Numbered from the stretch's first letter, positions 21,664-34,663 are shown. The stretch is 64,000 nucleotides of DNA from Rhizopus sp. PT2906 (GCA_025529335.1 JAMYHX010000157.1:29157-93156); one strand, 5' to 3'. Notes: generated from the sequence alone by a model not told the origin. Numbers and translations are program-made.

Positions 21664-23898
21664 ATGTCTACGAGTGCTGAAGATTTAGAAGAATTTGTTT
21701 GTAATGAAGTTGCTTCACTGTAAATTTAAACTAGAGAGAAATAAAAGTTTGTAGATACTAACGTGTATATTAGCTGTGATGCTGATCCTAAAGTGCTGGC
21801 TCAGTATATCATTGCACTCATTGGCAATGGTGAACGAAACGATGCCCTAAGAGCTTCCTTGGAAGACAAACTCAAGGAATTCTTTGATGATCGTAAGTTA
21901 AACTTTTTTTTCTTTTCTCTTTATATTCATTAGCATTGATAGAAACGACACCTTTCATTGACCGTTTGTTTAAAAAATTTAATGATATTGATGGCAACAG
22001 TAAGCCATCCAAAGAAAGCTCTGATCGTTTCAACACTTATTCTGACGAGGAAGACGACGATGGCGACCGTAACTTCAAGCATAGACGCCAACGATCTGAA
22101 TCTCGAGACAGAACGGACATGCCTGAACAGATGAAACGTCGTTATCCCGATGACAACGCACAGCCTTCTGCCAAATATTTCCGTAGCAATAACAGTGATG
22201 ATAGGAGAAATCCTTATAATATACCATCTGGTAGCTATTCATCTTATGATAGAGGAAGAGGTCGAGGCGGTAACCGTGGAAACATTGGATCTAATCGACC
22301 CATGTCAAAGCCTCCGATGTGTCGCGATTATATTGGTAAGAAAAACTTGTACAGTTTGTTGGAATATGGGCATTGAATTGACATCTTTTATTATAGAAAA
22401 AGGATACTGCATGAAAGGTGATATGTGTCCTTATGATCACGGCCGAGATCGAATTATCGTGGAGGATGCGGCCAAGACCAACTATATGCCTAATCTTCCT
22501 AGTGGAGCTCCTGTACCTGCCGGCCGAGGCATGCCTAATCAACAATTCGCTGGTGGTGCGAATGACGCGTATGATCCAGAACGAGCCTCTTTGCTGCCAA
22601 CTAACAACATGATGCCTGGTCTTGGACACCGTAGAGGTGGCAGTCGTGGTGGACGTGGCGGACGTGGAGGTTATCGTCACCAGAACGTGAACCCTACGAA
22701 CACAACATTGACAGTCGAAAAGATTCCACCAGAATTTTGCCAGATTGCTACTGTTAATGAGTTTTTCTCAAAGTTTGGTACCATTACTAATATTAGTGTA
22801 CAGCCTCATGCTCAGAAAGCAATTATTCAGTATAGCACCCGAGCTGAAGCAGAGAGAGCATATACCTGTCCTGATGCTGTTTTTGATAATCGATTCGTCA
22901 AGGTTTATTGGAATAAGGAAGAAAGTGCCCCTGCAACTGGTGCCAATGCTCCTACAGCTGCCAAGGAGCCACAGCTACAGAAGCCAAAGACAAGTGAGCC
23001 TGACCCAGAGGTCGTTGCTGCTCGTGCTGCAGAACTTGCTAAAATAAGAGAAGAAAAACAAAAGAAACACCAAGAACATATGAAGGCCATTTTAGAGCTT
23101 CAAAAGAAGAGAGAGCAGCAGTTGGAACAGCAAATTGCAGAACAGAAACGATTGCTGGAAAAGTTATCTGGCAACCCCAACATGAGTATAGAGGAGAAAG
23201 CCGAGATTCTGAAACAGCTCAAGAGTGTTCAATCTGCCATTGAAGATAGTCAAAAACCAATAACTGCTAGCACGGCTACTGCCCCAGTCGAAGCGACAAC
23301 GACAACAACGACAACAGATGGAAAGGATGCTACATCAGCGGAACTCAAGAAAAAACTCGAGCTATTAGAAGCAGAGGTAATAATAATAATAGTGAATATT
23401 GAAGTGCATCTATACTCATGTAAAAAAAAAAAAGGCTGCTATGTTAGGTGTCAATACCAGCCAAGCCTATCCCGGTCGTGGCGGCTTTTATGGTAGAGGT
23501 CGAGGCAGTTGGCCCCGTGCAAGAGGTGGTTTTGCTAGAATGACATTAGATAATCGACCTACAAAGATCATAGTTAAAGATATTCCTCAAGATGCTACTG
23601 AGGAGGAATTGCGTCAACATTTTGAAGTAAGTTATTATTGTGTATGATTTCATATATCTGATACACATGTTTATCATAGCAATATGGTGCAGTTACCTTG
23701 TTTGAAAAGAAAGAGTCTGAATTAGTTGTTCAATATGCACAGAGATTTGTAGCCGAGAAAGCAATGTCATTTGGGCCCAATTTTGCAAAGGGCAAACTTC
23801 AACTTGCTTGGTCTACTGAACCAAAAAGTGAATCCAACACTACACCGAATACTCCTAATAATACACCAAATCCTGCTGCTACAGAAGCATCATCATGA
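21664..23898 (+). CDS. CCCH zinc finger and RRM protein, RBM26/27 (Rmn1) type
   Basis: RNA-binding protein of the RBM26/27 family, which works with nuclear RNA decay (PAXT/MTREC) factors. Exons 21664-21719, 21774-21892, 21934-22335, 22397-23376, 23435-23626 and 23680-23898 give about 655 aa. The order is an N-terminal PWI-like helical domain (CDADPKVLAQYIIALI), an Arg/Asp/Ser-rich linker, a CCCH finger (CRDYIEKGYCMKGDMCPYDH) created by the exon 3/4 join, an RGG-rich stretch, and a first RRM (TTLTVEKIPPEFCQIATV). A Gln/Glu/Lys coiled coil, a second Gly/Arg-rich segment and a second RRM (TKIIVKDIPQDATEEELRQHF, completed in exon 6) follow. All joins preserve frame. The gene converges on EMC4 with 114 bp between stops. 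Confidence 0.9.
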
Positions 23899-24012
23899 AG
23901 AAGGAAAAAAGAAAAAGAAAATAAAAGAGGAAGTCATGTTAAGGTCTATCTAAATCCATCTTGTACATAACGTTTTTTTTTCTTTATAAAAATAAAGCTT
24001 CCCTTATTCTTT

Positions 24013-24629
24013 TTATTGTGCTGCAAATTCGAGTATTTCCTTTGGTTTGATAAATGATAACCAATCTGAGGCAGTGTTTGGCAATAAACCCATCGAATTG
24101 ACTCTGTAGATACCAAGTAAGACAACAATGACTTGAAGACCAATGAAGGAGAGCTTGGGTAGAGTCAAATCTGACTCTTTTGACTCGAATCGACTAAAGG
24201 CTGACAATGGAAAAAAGGGTTTAGTTTGAAAAAGAGAGAGACATTAAAAAGGAATATTTACTTTCTTGAACAGACATGATTGCTTTGATAGGTTGAATAA
24301 AGAGCATAGTCGCAGTGATGACCACTGAAAAGATTTGTAGACTATTTCCTGACATGTACATCATGAATAAACTCATGGGTATAGACTTGGCTGGTGCTAA
24401 TGCTACATCCCAAGCTCTTTTCATTTTTAATTCTGCTTGACCGTGTCTATCAAGGACAGGAGCTGTCTTTTCTGATCTTGAATGCTTTTGGGATGTGGAA
24501 GGTTTGAAGCCGCGAGGGCTGGGCAGCTTACTAAACAGACATGAGCAACATGTTTCAAACATAGGTAAAACAAGCAAACCTTGAGCTATTATTAGCAAGT
24601 GAAGAGTAGTTGATGGTCCAGTTTGACAT
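24013..24629 (-). CDS. EMC4: ER membrane protein complex subunit 4
   Basis: Subunit of the EMC insertase, which places transmembrane helices and tail anchors into the ER membrane. Exons 24629-24580, 24530-24262 and 24200-24013 give about 168 aa. The family core is clear: KMKRAWDVALAPAKSIPMSL, FMMYMSGNSLQIFS, then a membrane segment, and after the last junction VNSMGLLPNTASDWLSFIKP. Two to three hydrophobic helices are visible. The first donor is GTTTGC, unusual but required to keep frame and give the family start MSNWTINYSSL. Length matches EMC4/TMEM85 orthologues. Confidence 0.92.
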
Positions 24630-24716
24630 TAAGAAAAAGAAAAGGAAAAAAAAAAAGAGATTAAAAATTAAAATTTATTAAGTGTGTAAAAAGAAAGAAT
24701 TGCTGCATTAATTAAA

Positions 24717-25337
24717 TTAATAATAAGTGTAGAAACCTTGGTGCCAAGCACAACCGATGATTGCCAGAGAAATTCCATAGAAAGTCAAAGAATAAAGCAA
24801 TCGAAGGTAACGATGCTCATAAGAGGCTTCAACAAAGAAATAGATAACAGCAAATGCAAAGAAGATCCAGGCAAGGATCATTACTGCTCTGGTAGAGCCA
24901 TGAGCAAAAGTGTTGATGGTAAGAACAGACAAGAGCATAAGAACAAGGTCACGAAGCATATCATGAGCACGGTTCAGACGGTTAAACACGCCCACGGACC
25001 AAGCAGGAGCAGCAAGGAATTTCTTTTGGTTCTGAGCTGCAGTCGTATTGGTTGCAGCACCAGCCTCTGGATCAGTGGAGGGTGGAGCAGTAGGGTCCAC
25101 AGCGTTAGCAGTAGTAGCAGTATTAGCATTAGTGGTAGTATTAGTAGCGTGGCCAGCAGGTTGAATGACGTGTGAGCCATCACCACCAAAGGCATTACGA
25201 ATAAACCAAGAGAAGCCCCAGAGAACCCAGAGAGTAGTGAAAGCAATCCATGTTACGCGAACATGCCAATCAGCCAAAAAGACGTTGACTGGTAAGAAGT
25301 CTTGTACAATGTGTGGTTGGGCAGTATTAGAATCCAT
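24717..25337 (-). CDS. Four-TM membrane protein of unknown function (206 aa)
   Basis: Single-exon frame from ATG 25337. Hydrophobic segments appear near residues 25-45 (VTWIAFTTLWVLWGFSWF), 125-145, 150-170 (MILAWIFFAFAVIYFFVEAS) and 180-200. Between the first and second lies a low-complexity Thr/Asn/Ala linker (TNTTTNANTATTANAVD). A FNRLNRAHDMLRD motif just before the second TM faintly recalls MAPEG-family proteins, but I cannot assign it. The gene lies in tandem between EMC4 and HRQ1. Reading frame and leader support a real gene. Confidence 0.7.
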   Translation of the reverse strand: MDSNTAQPHIVQDFLPVNVFLADWHVRVTWIAFTTLWVLWGFSWFIRNAFGGDGSHVIQPAGHATNTTTNANTATTANAVDPTAPPSTDPEAGAATNTTAAQNQKKFLAAPAWSVGVFNRLNRAHDMLRDLVLMLLSVLTINTFAHGSTRAVMILAWIFFAFAVIYFFVEASYEHRYLRLLYSLTFYGISLAIIGCAWHQGFYTYY

Positions 25338-25814
25338 AATTGGAGATAAAAAATTAATAATCAATGTTTTGAACAAAGTCGAGTGTTTGTAGCCTTTTAT
25401 ATATATTTGACTGCAAACCCCTACACAGCATTTTTTAATAGAACAAAAAAAAAATATGAAACGCTTGTTGAGCCTGTTTCAAACGAATATTCACAGGATG
25501 GGAAAGATATTTTGTTATACTGTCTATTTTCTTTTTTTTACACTCTTTGATATGCTTCTCTTTCTTTATTGTTTGCAAGAAATAAGATAATTATTGGGGG
25601 TCTATAGAAATTGGAAGTTTATATCAAGATCAAATCTATTGAATAAAACTGATATTCAGGAGGTGAGCTTATCATTACGCGTAATTCTATCATCATCATT
25701 AAAAAAAAAAGTGAAACACGCACTGGAAATGGCATTTATATCAAGAGGGGTTTAATCTTTTTTTTTTTTACACGTAGAATAACTCTATCAGATACTATCA
25801 TGATCCATAGTATA
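25338..25814. other. Intergenic
   Basis: Upstream of the 4-TM gene and downstream of HRQ1. There is a TATATATA-like stretch at about 25400 and several A/T runs. No gene is seen. Confidence 0.5.
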
Positions 25815-28800
25815 TCAACCTTTCAAAGCACGTAAAATGATTAGAGCACCTTCTTTGGATATGACTTGATTATGTTCTGAGCAATTAAGCAAATGTACAC
25901 CTAAAAAGAATAAAATAAGCAACAAAAAAACCCTTGAAAATTTGATCTATAAAACTTACAAGACGTGCATCCTTCTTCGCATGGGCATGTATCGATCTGT
26001 TGTAGACATGCTTGCAAGATTTGGTCAAAGAATTTATATACTTGTCTCATAATACCACATGGTTCTGCTTCATAGATGGATATCCTGTATTCATAATAAG
26101 ACATATACACAGTGGTTGTCTTTATTCTTTTTACCTTATTGGTCTGGGCCTCGTCGCATGGGGGTTTTTACATTCAGTTCGAATATTCCCAGCAGCAAAC
26201 GAGGTATAACGAGGTAATACTGATATCAGGCAATGCGCTAAAAATAAGATTTAAAATCATGTGTTGAATGATGTGATTAAGCCCTTACATGCAGCATGAA
26301 CTGCGGCCATTGGATCTATATCAAGTTTCCTTAGTTGGTCAATGGCTGTTGCAGGGGCATCTGTCCATACACCGTTCGAGTGTGTGATGATAGGGTCCAT
26401 ATAGACGTCATGTGAATCTATGATACGATTTCTCTTGTCAATTCTATAATAACCAAATACAGTTGTAGATACTATATATATATATATATATATTATAAAA
26501 TCAGCTATCGTCATTTCCTTCATTTACATATACCTTTGACTTCACCATAGGATATAAAATTATTCGTATTTGCTATATGTCGACTACTTTCTGTCCTTAT
26601 AGCATCTACATCTGTATAATCTCGCTGAGTCGTCGTCCAGTCCACTCTCACAAAGTGTACTTTGGCATATCTTTGATCAATATTACACTCCTCAACTAGG
26701 AAAGTTCTCCCTTGATGAATAAAGATTGCACCTTCATATATCTCAAACCCTGCCCGATAAACTTCAATTTCTTCCAAAATTATATGCCTGTTATCTGTCA
26801 CATCAATCACAACAAACGTATCTTCGCTTGCATTACGGATACTGACATACTGAGAAGGATAAGGTCTAAAACGAGGATCAGGCCTATAGATCTACAAGAA
26901 TGCATAAGAATGGAAAAAGAAACACAAAATTATTTTATATCTTACTCCTTCACCAATTGGTTTAAGGTGTTTGTTACATATTTCCTTGATATCTGTACCA
27001 AAGTACGTTTCATCATCTGGCAAGCGGATAGGGAGCTCTTCTGCAGCACATTGTAGGTGACTTTCTAAAGCAATGGAGCTTTCTAATTCAAGGGCCAAGG
27101 CATCTGGTTGTTTATTAAAGAGTTCTAAAGGATGGGCCTAAAAAACAGAATCTGTTAAAAACATTTTTTTTTCTGCCCTGCTTTTTGCTTACTGCATAAT
27201 ACTGATCCAAAGGATGTTTGTCTGTTATAACAAAAGAGAGAGAATCCGTATTTCTTCTACCAGATCTACCAGATTGTTGCCACTATACACAAATGGTAAA
27301 ACTTGTGCTTTTTAAAAGAAAAAGAAAAACTTACCATAGCAGATATTGACCAAGGTACACCAACCATAAGTACAGCATCTGTCATTGCACGTTTTATACA
27401 TCAGCAGCAAGTATCGTATTAAATTATTCACATTTACCTAAACTGCCAATATCAACACCCAGTTCTAGAGCGTTCGTTGCAATTACCGCCAATAGCTCAC
27501 CACTAAACAGCTTTTCCTCAATCCTCCGTCTCTCACCGGGCGTATACCCTCCTCGATAAGACATTACTTTCTGCAATACATGTCCCTTTTGCTTCTTTTC
27601 TAAACTCTCACGTACATGCTTCATCAAAAGTTCACACGACTTACGCGTCTTACAAAAAGTAATAACTCGCACCTTATTTTCCAAGAGGTATTCCAAAAGC
27701 AGGGCGCCTTCGGCTACAGCACCTCTTCGTTCCGATTTGGGATCATGTGGGTTCGTCAGAGAAGGGTTCCAGATAATGAATTCCTAAATAAAGAAAAAAA
27801 AAAAAGAATCAGATATCTTTTTAATGGATAAAAAATGCTTATACTTTTTGTCCATGGGGTGCACCATCTTGATTCACCAGTTTGATATTATTTACACCAA
27901 ATAGTGTAGTCATATGCTATAGAATATATACATGCATATTAGTGGGGTGTTGAATAAAATGAGAGAGACCCTTACTGTCTCGGGATTAGCGATGGTGGCG
28001 CTACATGAAATGAACTGATAATCATCGTTTCCAAAAGAATCACATAATCTACGCAATCTGCGCATAATAAAGGCAATATGGGACCCAAAGAGCCCATTAT
28101 AGACATGTAGTTCTATAAAAATTCCAAATTAATATAGCCCAAACAAACATATGTCCAACTTACCATCAACGACAACGTATTTTAAAGACAAGAGAAACGT
28201 CTTCCATCGGTTATTGTTTGGTAAAATGGCATGATGTAGCATATCAGGGTTTGTGAATATAACACTGGCATTATCTCTTATATATGCACGCTGATCATGA
28301 GGTGTATCGCCATCAAAGGTTGAAATCTATGTATAAACACATATTTAGTCTGCCTTTTTTTGTGTTAAAGAGAGAATAAAGGTATACCATAATGTCTTGT
28401 AAGGAGGGTATACAGCTCAACATATCTTGCAAAGAGCGTTTTTGGTCTTGGGCTAATGCTTTGGTCGGAAATATGAATAAAGACTTTTTCGATGGATCCT
28501 TTAATAAACTTTCTAGGACAGGTATCTGATAGATCAAGGATTTGCCACTAATATCTATGGCTCAGCAAAAGGAGGGGAAGCCTTTTAAATAATAATTACC
28601 TTGCTGTGGAAGTAGAGACGATAACATGTTTGTCATCGCGTAAACCTTGAATTGCTTCGGTTTGATGTAAATATAATGTTTGAATACCCTTTTTACACAG
28701 AGCGTCCTTTATTTCGTTTGATAAGTCAAGGTCACCAAAAACAGGTAATTTTGCAGAAAAGGTCTTTTGGTTATCTGATTTCTCAAGTTGACCATCATAA

Positions 28801-29466
28801 AATGGCCATGACCTTAACCCATTCAGAGCATAAGTGACTGAACCAACGTTGGGCTCAATAGGATCAAGCCAATTGTCGTCATCATCCAGTGGAATATAGA
28901 TGGGCATGGTATTCTCAACTTGCTTTAATATATGATCGCTTGGGTCAAGATCCTAATATATATATATATATAATGTATACATAAAGACTGCACGCACAAA
29001 GAAAAAAAAGGGGGGCATCTGTTACCTCTTCTTGACAGCGATTTAAGAATGTAGTTAAAGCTGTTTGAAACAATTTGCTCTGGTGCTCTATATGTTTTTT
29101 TATGACATTTGGCTTTACAACTGGCATACTGTTGTCTTTAGACCACCAGTCCTGATTATTGCCTGTAAACTTTTTGCAAATAGGTTTACCAAACTGTATT
29201 TCAAGAACATCGTGACTAATATAGTTGAATTGAACGAAGTTTGGAATGATCACATTAATGGCAGCAAGATCTTGTAATGTGAGATCTTGTATTGATTTCT
29301 GTATGGTTTGTAAAGTGATTGAGGTCGTCAATTTGGCATCACAAAAAGCATAAAACACATTCACTCGCTCAAACTTGCTTTTCAAGTCTTTGAGTGGTTC
29401 TGGTAATTCTGTTTTAGCTTTCTTCTTCTCTTCGCCATGGCTGCCTGAAGAAGCTCTTTTTGGCAT
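25815..29466 (-). CDS. HRQ1: ATP-dependent 3'-5' DNA helicase Hrq1
   Basis: RecQ4-like helicase acting in DNA crosslink repair and telomere maintenance. Fifteen exons: 29466-29026, 28952-28600, 28547-28388, 28326-28164, 28112-27976, 27916-27845, 27783-27438, 27378-27335, 27282-27193, 27137-26946, 26891-26534, 26471-26289, 26237-26135, 26084-25960 and 25900-25815, about 950 aa. All phases agree. Motifs: Walker A STSTASGKS (assembled across the exon 2/3 junction), VVVDELHVYNGLFGSHIAF (DELH box, also split by an intron), SCSATIANPE, ATNALELGVDIGSLDAV and QQSGRSGRR (motif VI). The C-terminus has the cysteine cluster CPCEEGCTSC of the DUF1998/MrfA-like region. The start was taken as MPKRASSG at 29466 because the upstream in-frame Met lies before a pyrimidine tract. 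Confidence 0.95.
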
Positions 29467-30456
29467 TAGAAAAAAAAAAAAAAAGGGATAATGGTTGCTT
29501 TTCTTTTTCATTTTGCGCTTCAATTATTTTTATTTCTTTTGCGCATTGAGCGTTGTATTCATACTATGCAGTTAAGCTATACATCAATCAAATTATTTAA
29601 TCATGAAATAAACTCATAAAGACTAGTAAAGGTTGTCATATCAACGTATTACAATTAAATACTCTTATAAAGAATATCTTTATTATTATTACTCTGGTTA
29701 ATTTTAGTCTCGGATTTATACGGTTGATAACAATTGGATGCTTTGAAAGTTTATCGAATACAGACAAATAGCCATGAAATCACAGCGAATCGAAAAAGTC
29801 ATTCTGTTACATTTGGCAACCCTGTCAGACACACTCTGAAGCGCCAGATGACTCGTGCGCGGAATGAAAATAGGTGTGTGATGGGCGTTGACATAAGATC
29901 ATTTGCCCTTGTCAGATCAGAAGAGGAAGAAGGAAACGCCGGGAATTTCTTGAAAGAGCAGATGACTAGCAAGGGCTTTTTCAAAAAATTAAAGAAATAC
30001 AGTTTCAAAGAAAGAAGAAAAGACGTGACTTGTCTATTGTTTTGAATAAAAAAAATATCAGCCAATCGAGCAGAGATGGGCCTAGAGCCATGTTACCATG
30101 GATATATATCTGTAAACCTTATTTCATTTAGCGCGCTTCAATAAAGATAAGAAAAAGAAAAAGGCGTAGGCTTTGTTTCTATAGCAATAAGTATAGTTTA
30201 CTTACTTTTAAAGGAGTAAAAATCAAAGAAAGAGTGAACGAGAGAGCGAGGTGAGGATATCGCTTAATAAGGAGTAAAACAAATAGGATTTCATAAAATT
30301 TTAAAAAACAACGTGATAGATCCATGTGCAAAGAGATTGGTTCACAGGTTACCAAAAGCGGACTATGCGGTAGTACATGAAAAGCCGTATAAAATAGAAA
30401 AATACGTTCAAAAATTTCTCACTTTGTCTTTTTCTTTTCTTTTTTCTTTTTATATA
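29467..30456. other. 1-kb intergenic region
   Basis: Divergent region between HRQ1 and the next small gene. An open frame at 29734-30045 begins with TTG and has no recognisable motif. A TATAAAATAG box at about 30388 and a pyrimidine tract (30417-30452) belong to the downstream gene. Confidence 0.5.
30380..30456 (+). promoter_or_regulatory. TATA box and pyrimidine-rich leader
   Basis: GTATAAAATAG near 30388 precedes a T/C-rich run that ends just before ATG 30457. This core-promoter plus leader arrangement supports transcription of the small gene. Confidence 0.5.
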
Positions 30457-30729
30457 ATGAATACAATCAATAGCAACCATAACAACAGTAACCATAGAGA
30501 ATCATTTACTTATAGCCATCGATTCTCAATTGTTTCGGATGAACAAACTGTACAATATTTAACTGCTGCTTGTATTGCTCATTGGGTAAAAACAAACCCG
30601 AGTACAAAGGCAACCTTAACTTTAGACAGTGGTGATACTATTCATTTGCCTGTTTATACTCTAAGACGCCGAAATGCCGTCGTAGCCAATACACCTGATG
30701 CTCCTTTTTGTCAAATAGCGGCAGTTTAA
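30457..30729 (+). CDS. Small hypothetical protein (90 aa)
   Basis: ATG 30457 follows a pyrimidine-rich leader. The first 20 residues are rich in Asn, His and Ser; then RFSIVSDEQTVQYLTAACI and LTLDSGDTIHLPVYTLRRR suggest a small folded domain. I do not recognise the family. The upstream in-frame extension from 30313 crosses the leader and probably is not coding. The gene converges on MED19, with 72 bp between stops. Confidence 0.55.
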   Translation: MNTINSNHNNSNHRESFTYSHRFSIVSDEQTVQYLTAACIAHWVKTNPSTKATLTLDSGDTIHLPVYTLRRRNAVVANTPDAPFCQIAAV

Positions 30730-30801
30730 ACTAGATACCCTTTATTATCATTCCCATCATTATAGACACATTAGACTTGCAATAAAAAAAAAGTTTTTGT
30801 A

Positions 30802-31399
30802 TTAAATATCTATAAACTCTTCTCTTTTCTTCTTTTTCTTTTTGCTATGATCGTGTCCATGTCCATCTTCATGATCATGTCTCTTTTTCTTCTTCTTTTT
30901 ATGCCGTCTTTCTGGATCATGATCATCCATTGCCGCTTTTTCTGATGTATCTTCTTCACCCATAGGCTCGTCTGTCCCTAGCACGGATGCATCAAACTAT
31001 ATACAAGTCAATCACACATGTGCAAAAATATCCATGTTTTCTTTACTCCTGGTATTGGTCCTTCTCTTAGTGAAAATGAATCTCTTAATATGTCTGAATC
31101 CAATGGTCTGATGTCGGGTCCATTATCTGTTGCTTGTGGATCTTGTATTAGACCTACTAAATAGCCGTCTGGTTCAAACTCCAACTTTCCTTTTTGTTAT
31201 TTAGTTAAAGTTTATAAATAGTAGATAAATGTATACCAGGCAAATCTGAAATGTATGGAAATAATGTAGGATTTAAGCCAGATGCTCTATTCTCTGGTGG
31301 ATACGGTTTAACCACTTTATTATAAATAGGTAATAAATCATAATAAGTTAGTAGATCTTGACTTCCAGACAGTCTTTGTTGTTTTTGATGTGTCGACAT
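30802..31399 (-). CDS. MED19: Mediator complex subunit 19
   Basis: Head-module subunit of Mediator, linking activators to RNA polymerase II. Exons 31399-31237, 31189-31047 and 30996-30802 give about 166 aa. The conserved segment reads LLTYYDLLPIYNKVVKPY, then FPYISDLPGKLEFEPDGYL across the first junction, followed by DSDILRDSFSLREGPIPG, as in fungal Med19/Rox3. The C-terminus is a basic Lys/His tail (RRHKKKKKKRHDHEDG) like that of other Med19 proteins. The start MSTHQKQQ was chosen over an upstream Met in a hydrophobic leader frame. Confidence 0.85.
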
Positions 31400-31666
31400 T
31401 AGATTAATGAAAAAAAGACAGAAAAAAGGCAGAAAAAAATATGAGCGGCCTTTTTTCTTATGCAATGACACTAGATTCTTTTTTTTTTTTTTTTTTTTCT
31501 TTGTTACTTACTGTAAACATAGATTTTTATTAGTTATAATGCGCTTTTATATTACTTGTTACGTGTACGAAAATGTGTATATTTATATTAATGCTGTTTT
31601 AATCTATAAAGTGCGAATATATGTACTTTTGTGTGTGTGTATATATGTTTTCTGTGTATTTGCCTC
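31400..31666. other. Intergenic between MED19 and neurofibromin
   Basis: Contains a T tract of about 20 nt (31479-31498) and alternating TG/TA sequence near 31630-31650. No gene is seen. Confidence 0.5.
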
Positions 31667-34622
31667 CTAGAAAATAATCCTATCCATTATTTCGCTCGCC
31701 AACTTGGCATATCTTAAACAGTTTGACGTTGACACTCCAAAAGTGGTGTCACCTAAAGCTGAAAATCCAAATTGATCTAATAAGCTTCTTTGGGATGTTC
31801 TGTTCTTGGGTTGTGAAAAGATTGGATTCGAACATGCAGTTACCAGAATAGACTTTACAGATTCAATGAGTAGTTGATTTTGGCTATTGATAACTATCTG
31901 GTTCATTCGTGGCAAAAGAGAATCATATCTATATAATCAACATATAAGCATATCTTATAGCGTACAAATCTATCCGTAACTTACATTAAAGCAAAGACGT
32001 CAGGTAAAGAAACAGCGGCTTCTGATAAAAGACCATAAATAAACAATCTTTCTGATTCACTGTCTGTAGCATTAAGCATTGTAGCCAATAGAGACATGAC
32101 GAGCAAGGCAGTAACATTGTCAGGAATATCCAGCTTATCGAATACGCCTGCATACGTGCTTTCACTAGGTTCAATTTCAACTTCTGAAAGACCAACGAGC
32201 TTCATCATTTGCTTTACAGAGTCATTCTTGGCAGCTATAGGCAACAGCGCTGTCACATATCCCAAAGTAGAAGCCTCGATGACTACACTCTTTTCTCCCA
32301 AGAAATTCTTGTAATACTGCTTACGTTCAATATCTAAAAAGGTGCAAAGGGTGCTGTAAATAGCCACCTTGGCATCACTGAATCGTAACCCCTTCATAAT
32401 GATACCAGCAATTGCAAATGAAAAGTGTGTGTTGAAGTTTACGCCACAGTATCGGTCCAACTGTAGAGCCACATCGCATATGGGTGCTCGAGCAGCCAAT
32501 AAGACTTCAGGTACATTGCTTCCAGAGAAAAAGTTGTTGGAATCAAGAGACCTGAAGGTTGCTTCAAGCAGTTCTAATGCCGCAACGAAAATGGATGCTG
32601 AGTTGATCTGAACCAAGGCGACTGCTACCCAAAATAGCTGAAGTAGATATACAGAGTCGCTTGGAAGACTTTCAACGACGTTCTTTAAGCACATGATGAT
32701 ACTTGTCACAAGATTAGGATCCGTTTCAGTAAATATGGAAAGAGCTCCTCGGAGTGCAACAAGAATTTGATAGAGTAGGTCATCATCTATCTCTTCTCTA
32801 CCTAGGTAACCAAGAACAACAAAGGCTCGGGGCTGTATAGCAGGGTTGAATTGAAATGCTGTACTAGCTACTAAGCTCATCCATCTGGCTCTCCAGCAGT
32901 TTGCAATATCTATAAGGAGAAGCATGAGTATTTACAAAGCAATGCATCGACATATATATACGCATTGCTTTTTATACCTGTATTCGGAGCTGCAATGCTA
33001 ATCACTTCCGATAGTTTACCAACAATAATCTCCAAGGATGCCAAAGAAATGGGTTCCAATGTGTCATTCAACGTTTCAGAGCTTATGGCAAAGGCATTCG
33101 CATAAGATCTATTCAATCCAAACAGTAGTCGACTCTTGGAATCAGATAATTCTGTTAAGATCATTTGTAGTTTTTGAATATTGACTGCTGGGAGTGGTAA
33201 ACAGGTACAGAGAGATTGAATCAGATTGACCACGATGCCATGGATAGAGGCTCTGACGATCGTAGAGCCTGTACCAGCAACAAGAGTGACAATGTGAAAA
33301 AGCTCGGGTACTGTTCGCTTTATGGGGCCGTGGTTATTGAAAGAGAGCATCAGGATGAATCGAATGAGAATAGCAATTTCTGGCCAGGCTGAGTGCTCTG
33401 CCAAGGAGCGCGCTGGTTTAAACGATGTGCTATACAGCACTTTGCGCAAGCGCATAACTAATTTAGAACGAATCGTGATATTGGAGAGCGTGACGAGTGT
33501 ATTGGCCAGAGCTTCTGCTTGACGAGAACCGATACCGTGTTCATTAGAGACTTGCAAGAAGGTCTCAATGACTAGCCCAAGGATATCATCTACATTTGCA
33601 ATAATCTTCCATATCTTGGCTTGAACAAGCTTAGCCATCTAAAAGAAAGCTCATCAGAATACAAAGATTAGTAGGTTTTGAGAACAAAGCCTTACCTCCC
33701 CGTTGATAGTAAGGTCTATCAGCTGCCTCAAAATTTCTTTAGTCTTTGCCATATCTTTAGCAGAATCTTCACAGTATAGCGAAAGATTAGGTAACCATGG
33801 TATCATGTAAAGGAGTATAAGGTATTTAAGGCCGTCTTCAGACTTTGCATAACCCATTATACATTCATTTAAAAATTCAAGCGTCAGACCTGGCTCCTTT
33901 TCAGCAATCTTTTCACTAATGCTGACTATAAAGTCAGTACTGTTTGATGGAAGACAAAGATCTAAAGATGAGTTGATTAATTATGGGGTATTACTTAAGA
34001 AGATGGTTTACCTTTTGCATCCAACAGCTGTTTACCAACATCAAAATTGAATGCTCTACTCAGAGAATACAGCAGATTGTATGAAGAAAGTCGTAAGTTA
34101 GGATCATCACTGCCAAGATTAAGTAGAGCCATATTGAGCAGTCTTCCAGGGACATCCTTTGGACGTATAGTTCGCTCTGTTATATTTGTTGGTCGAGAAG
34201 AGTCATAACGTCGTTTGCTTTGGCGAACCGTCTATTACAAAGACGCGCTAAGTTACTGTTTCTATATCATCTTTTATACACTTACATTCACAATAGCTTC
34301 TCGCTTTGGCGAACTGAAGGTACTGATCACATTGTCTCTTGATGTTTTGAAGGTGAATTCATTTATCTGTTCTGCGCCTTGATGCTCATGCTGAACTATA
34401 GCTACTTGTTCAACTTCAGAAATATGATAGACGTCGTTGATAACAGCGTGTATGCCATAGGAAATTTCTTGTTTGCGGACAGTCATGATCTGTATATACT
34501 CTGCGTTTACTTTGATCGTAAGTGGAATATTGGTTCTGTATTGCACAAGCTTGTATACAGGGAAAAATACTGCACTGGGCTCTGTTTCTAAACCAACTAT
34601 AAAGAAAAACATTAGCTTCAGT

Positions 34623-34663
<41 letters not shown>

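Noticed and set aside
29734..30045. 103-codon plus-strand frame
   Set aside because: It begins with TTG rather than ATG and has no domain, leader or splice context.
30313..30456. N-terminal extension of the 90-aa protein
   Set aside because: It starts from a non-ATG codon and crosses a TATA-like box and pyrimidine leader.
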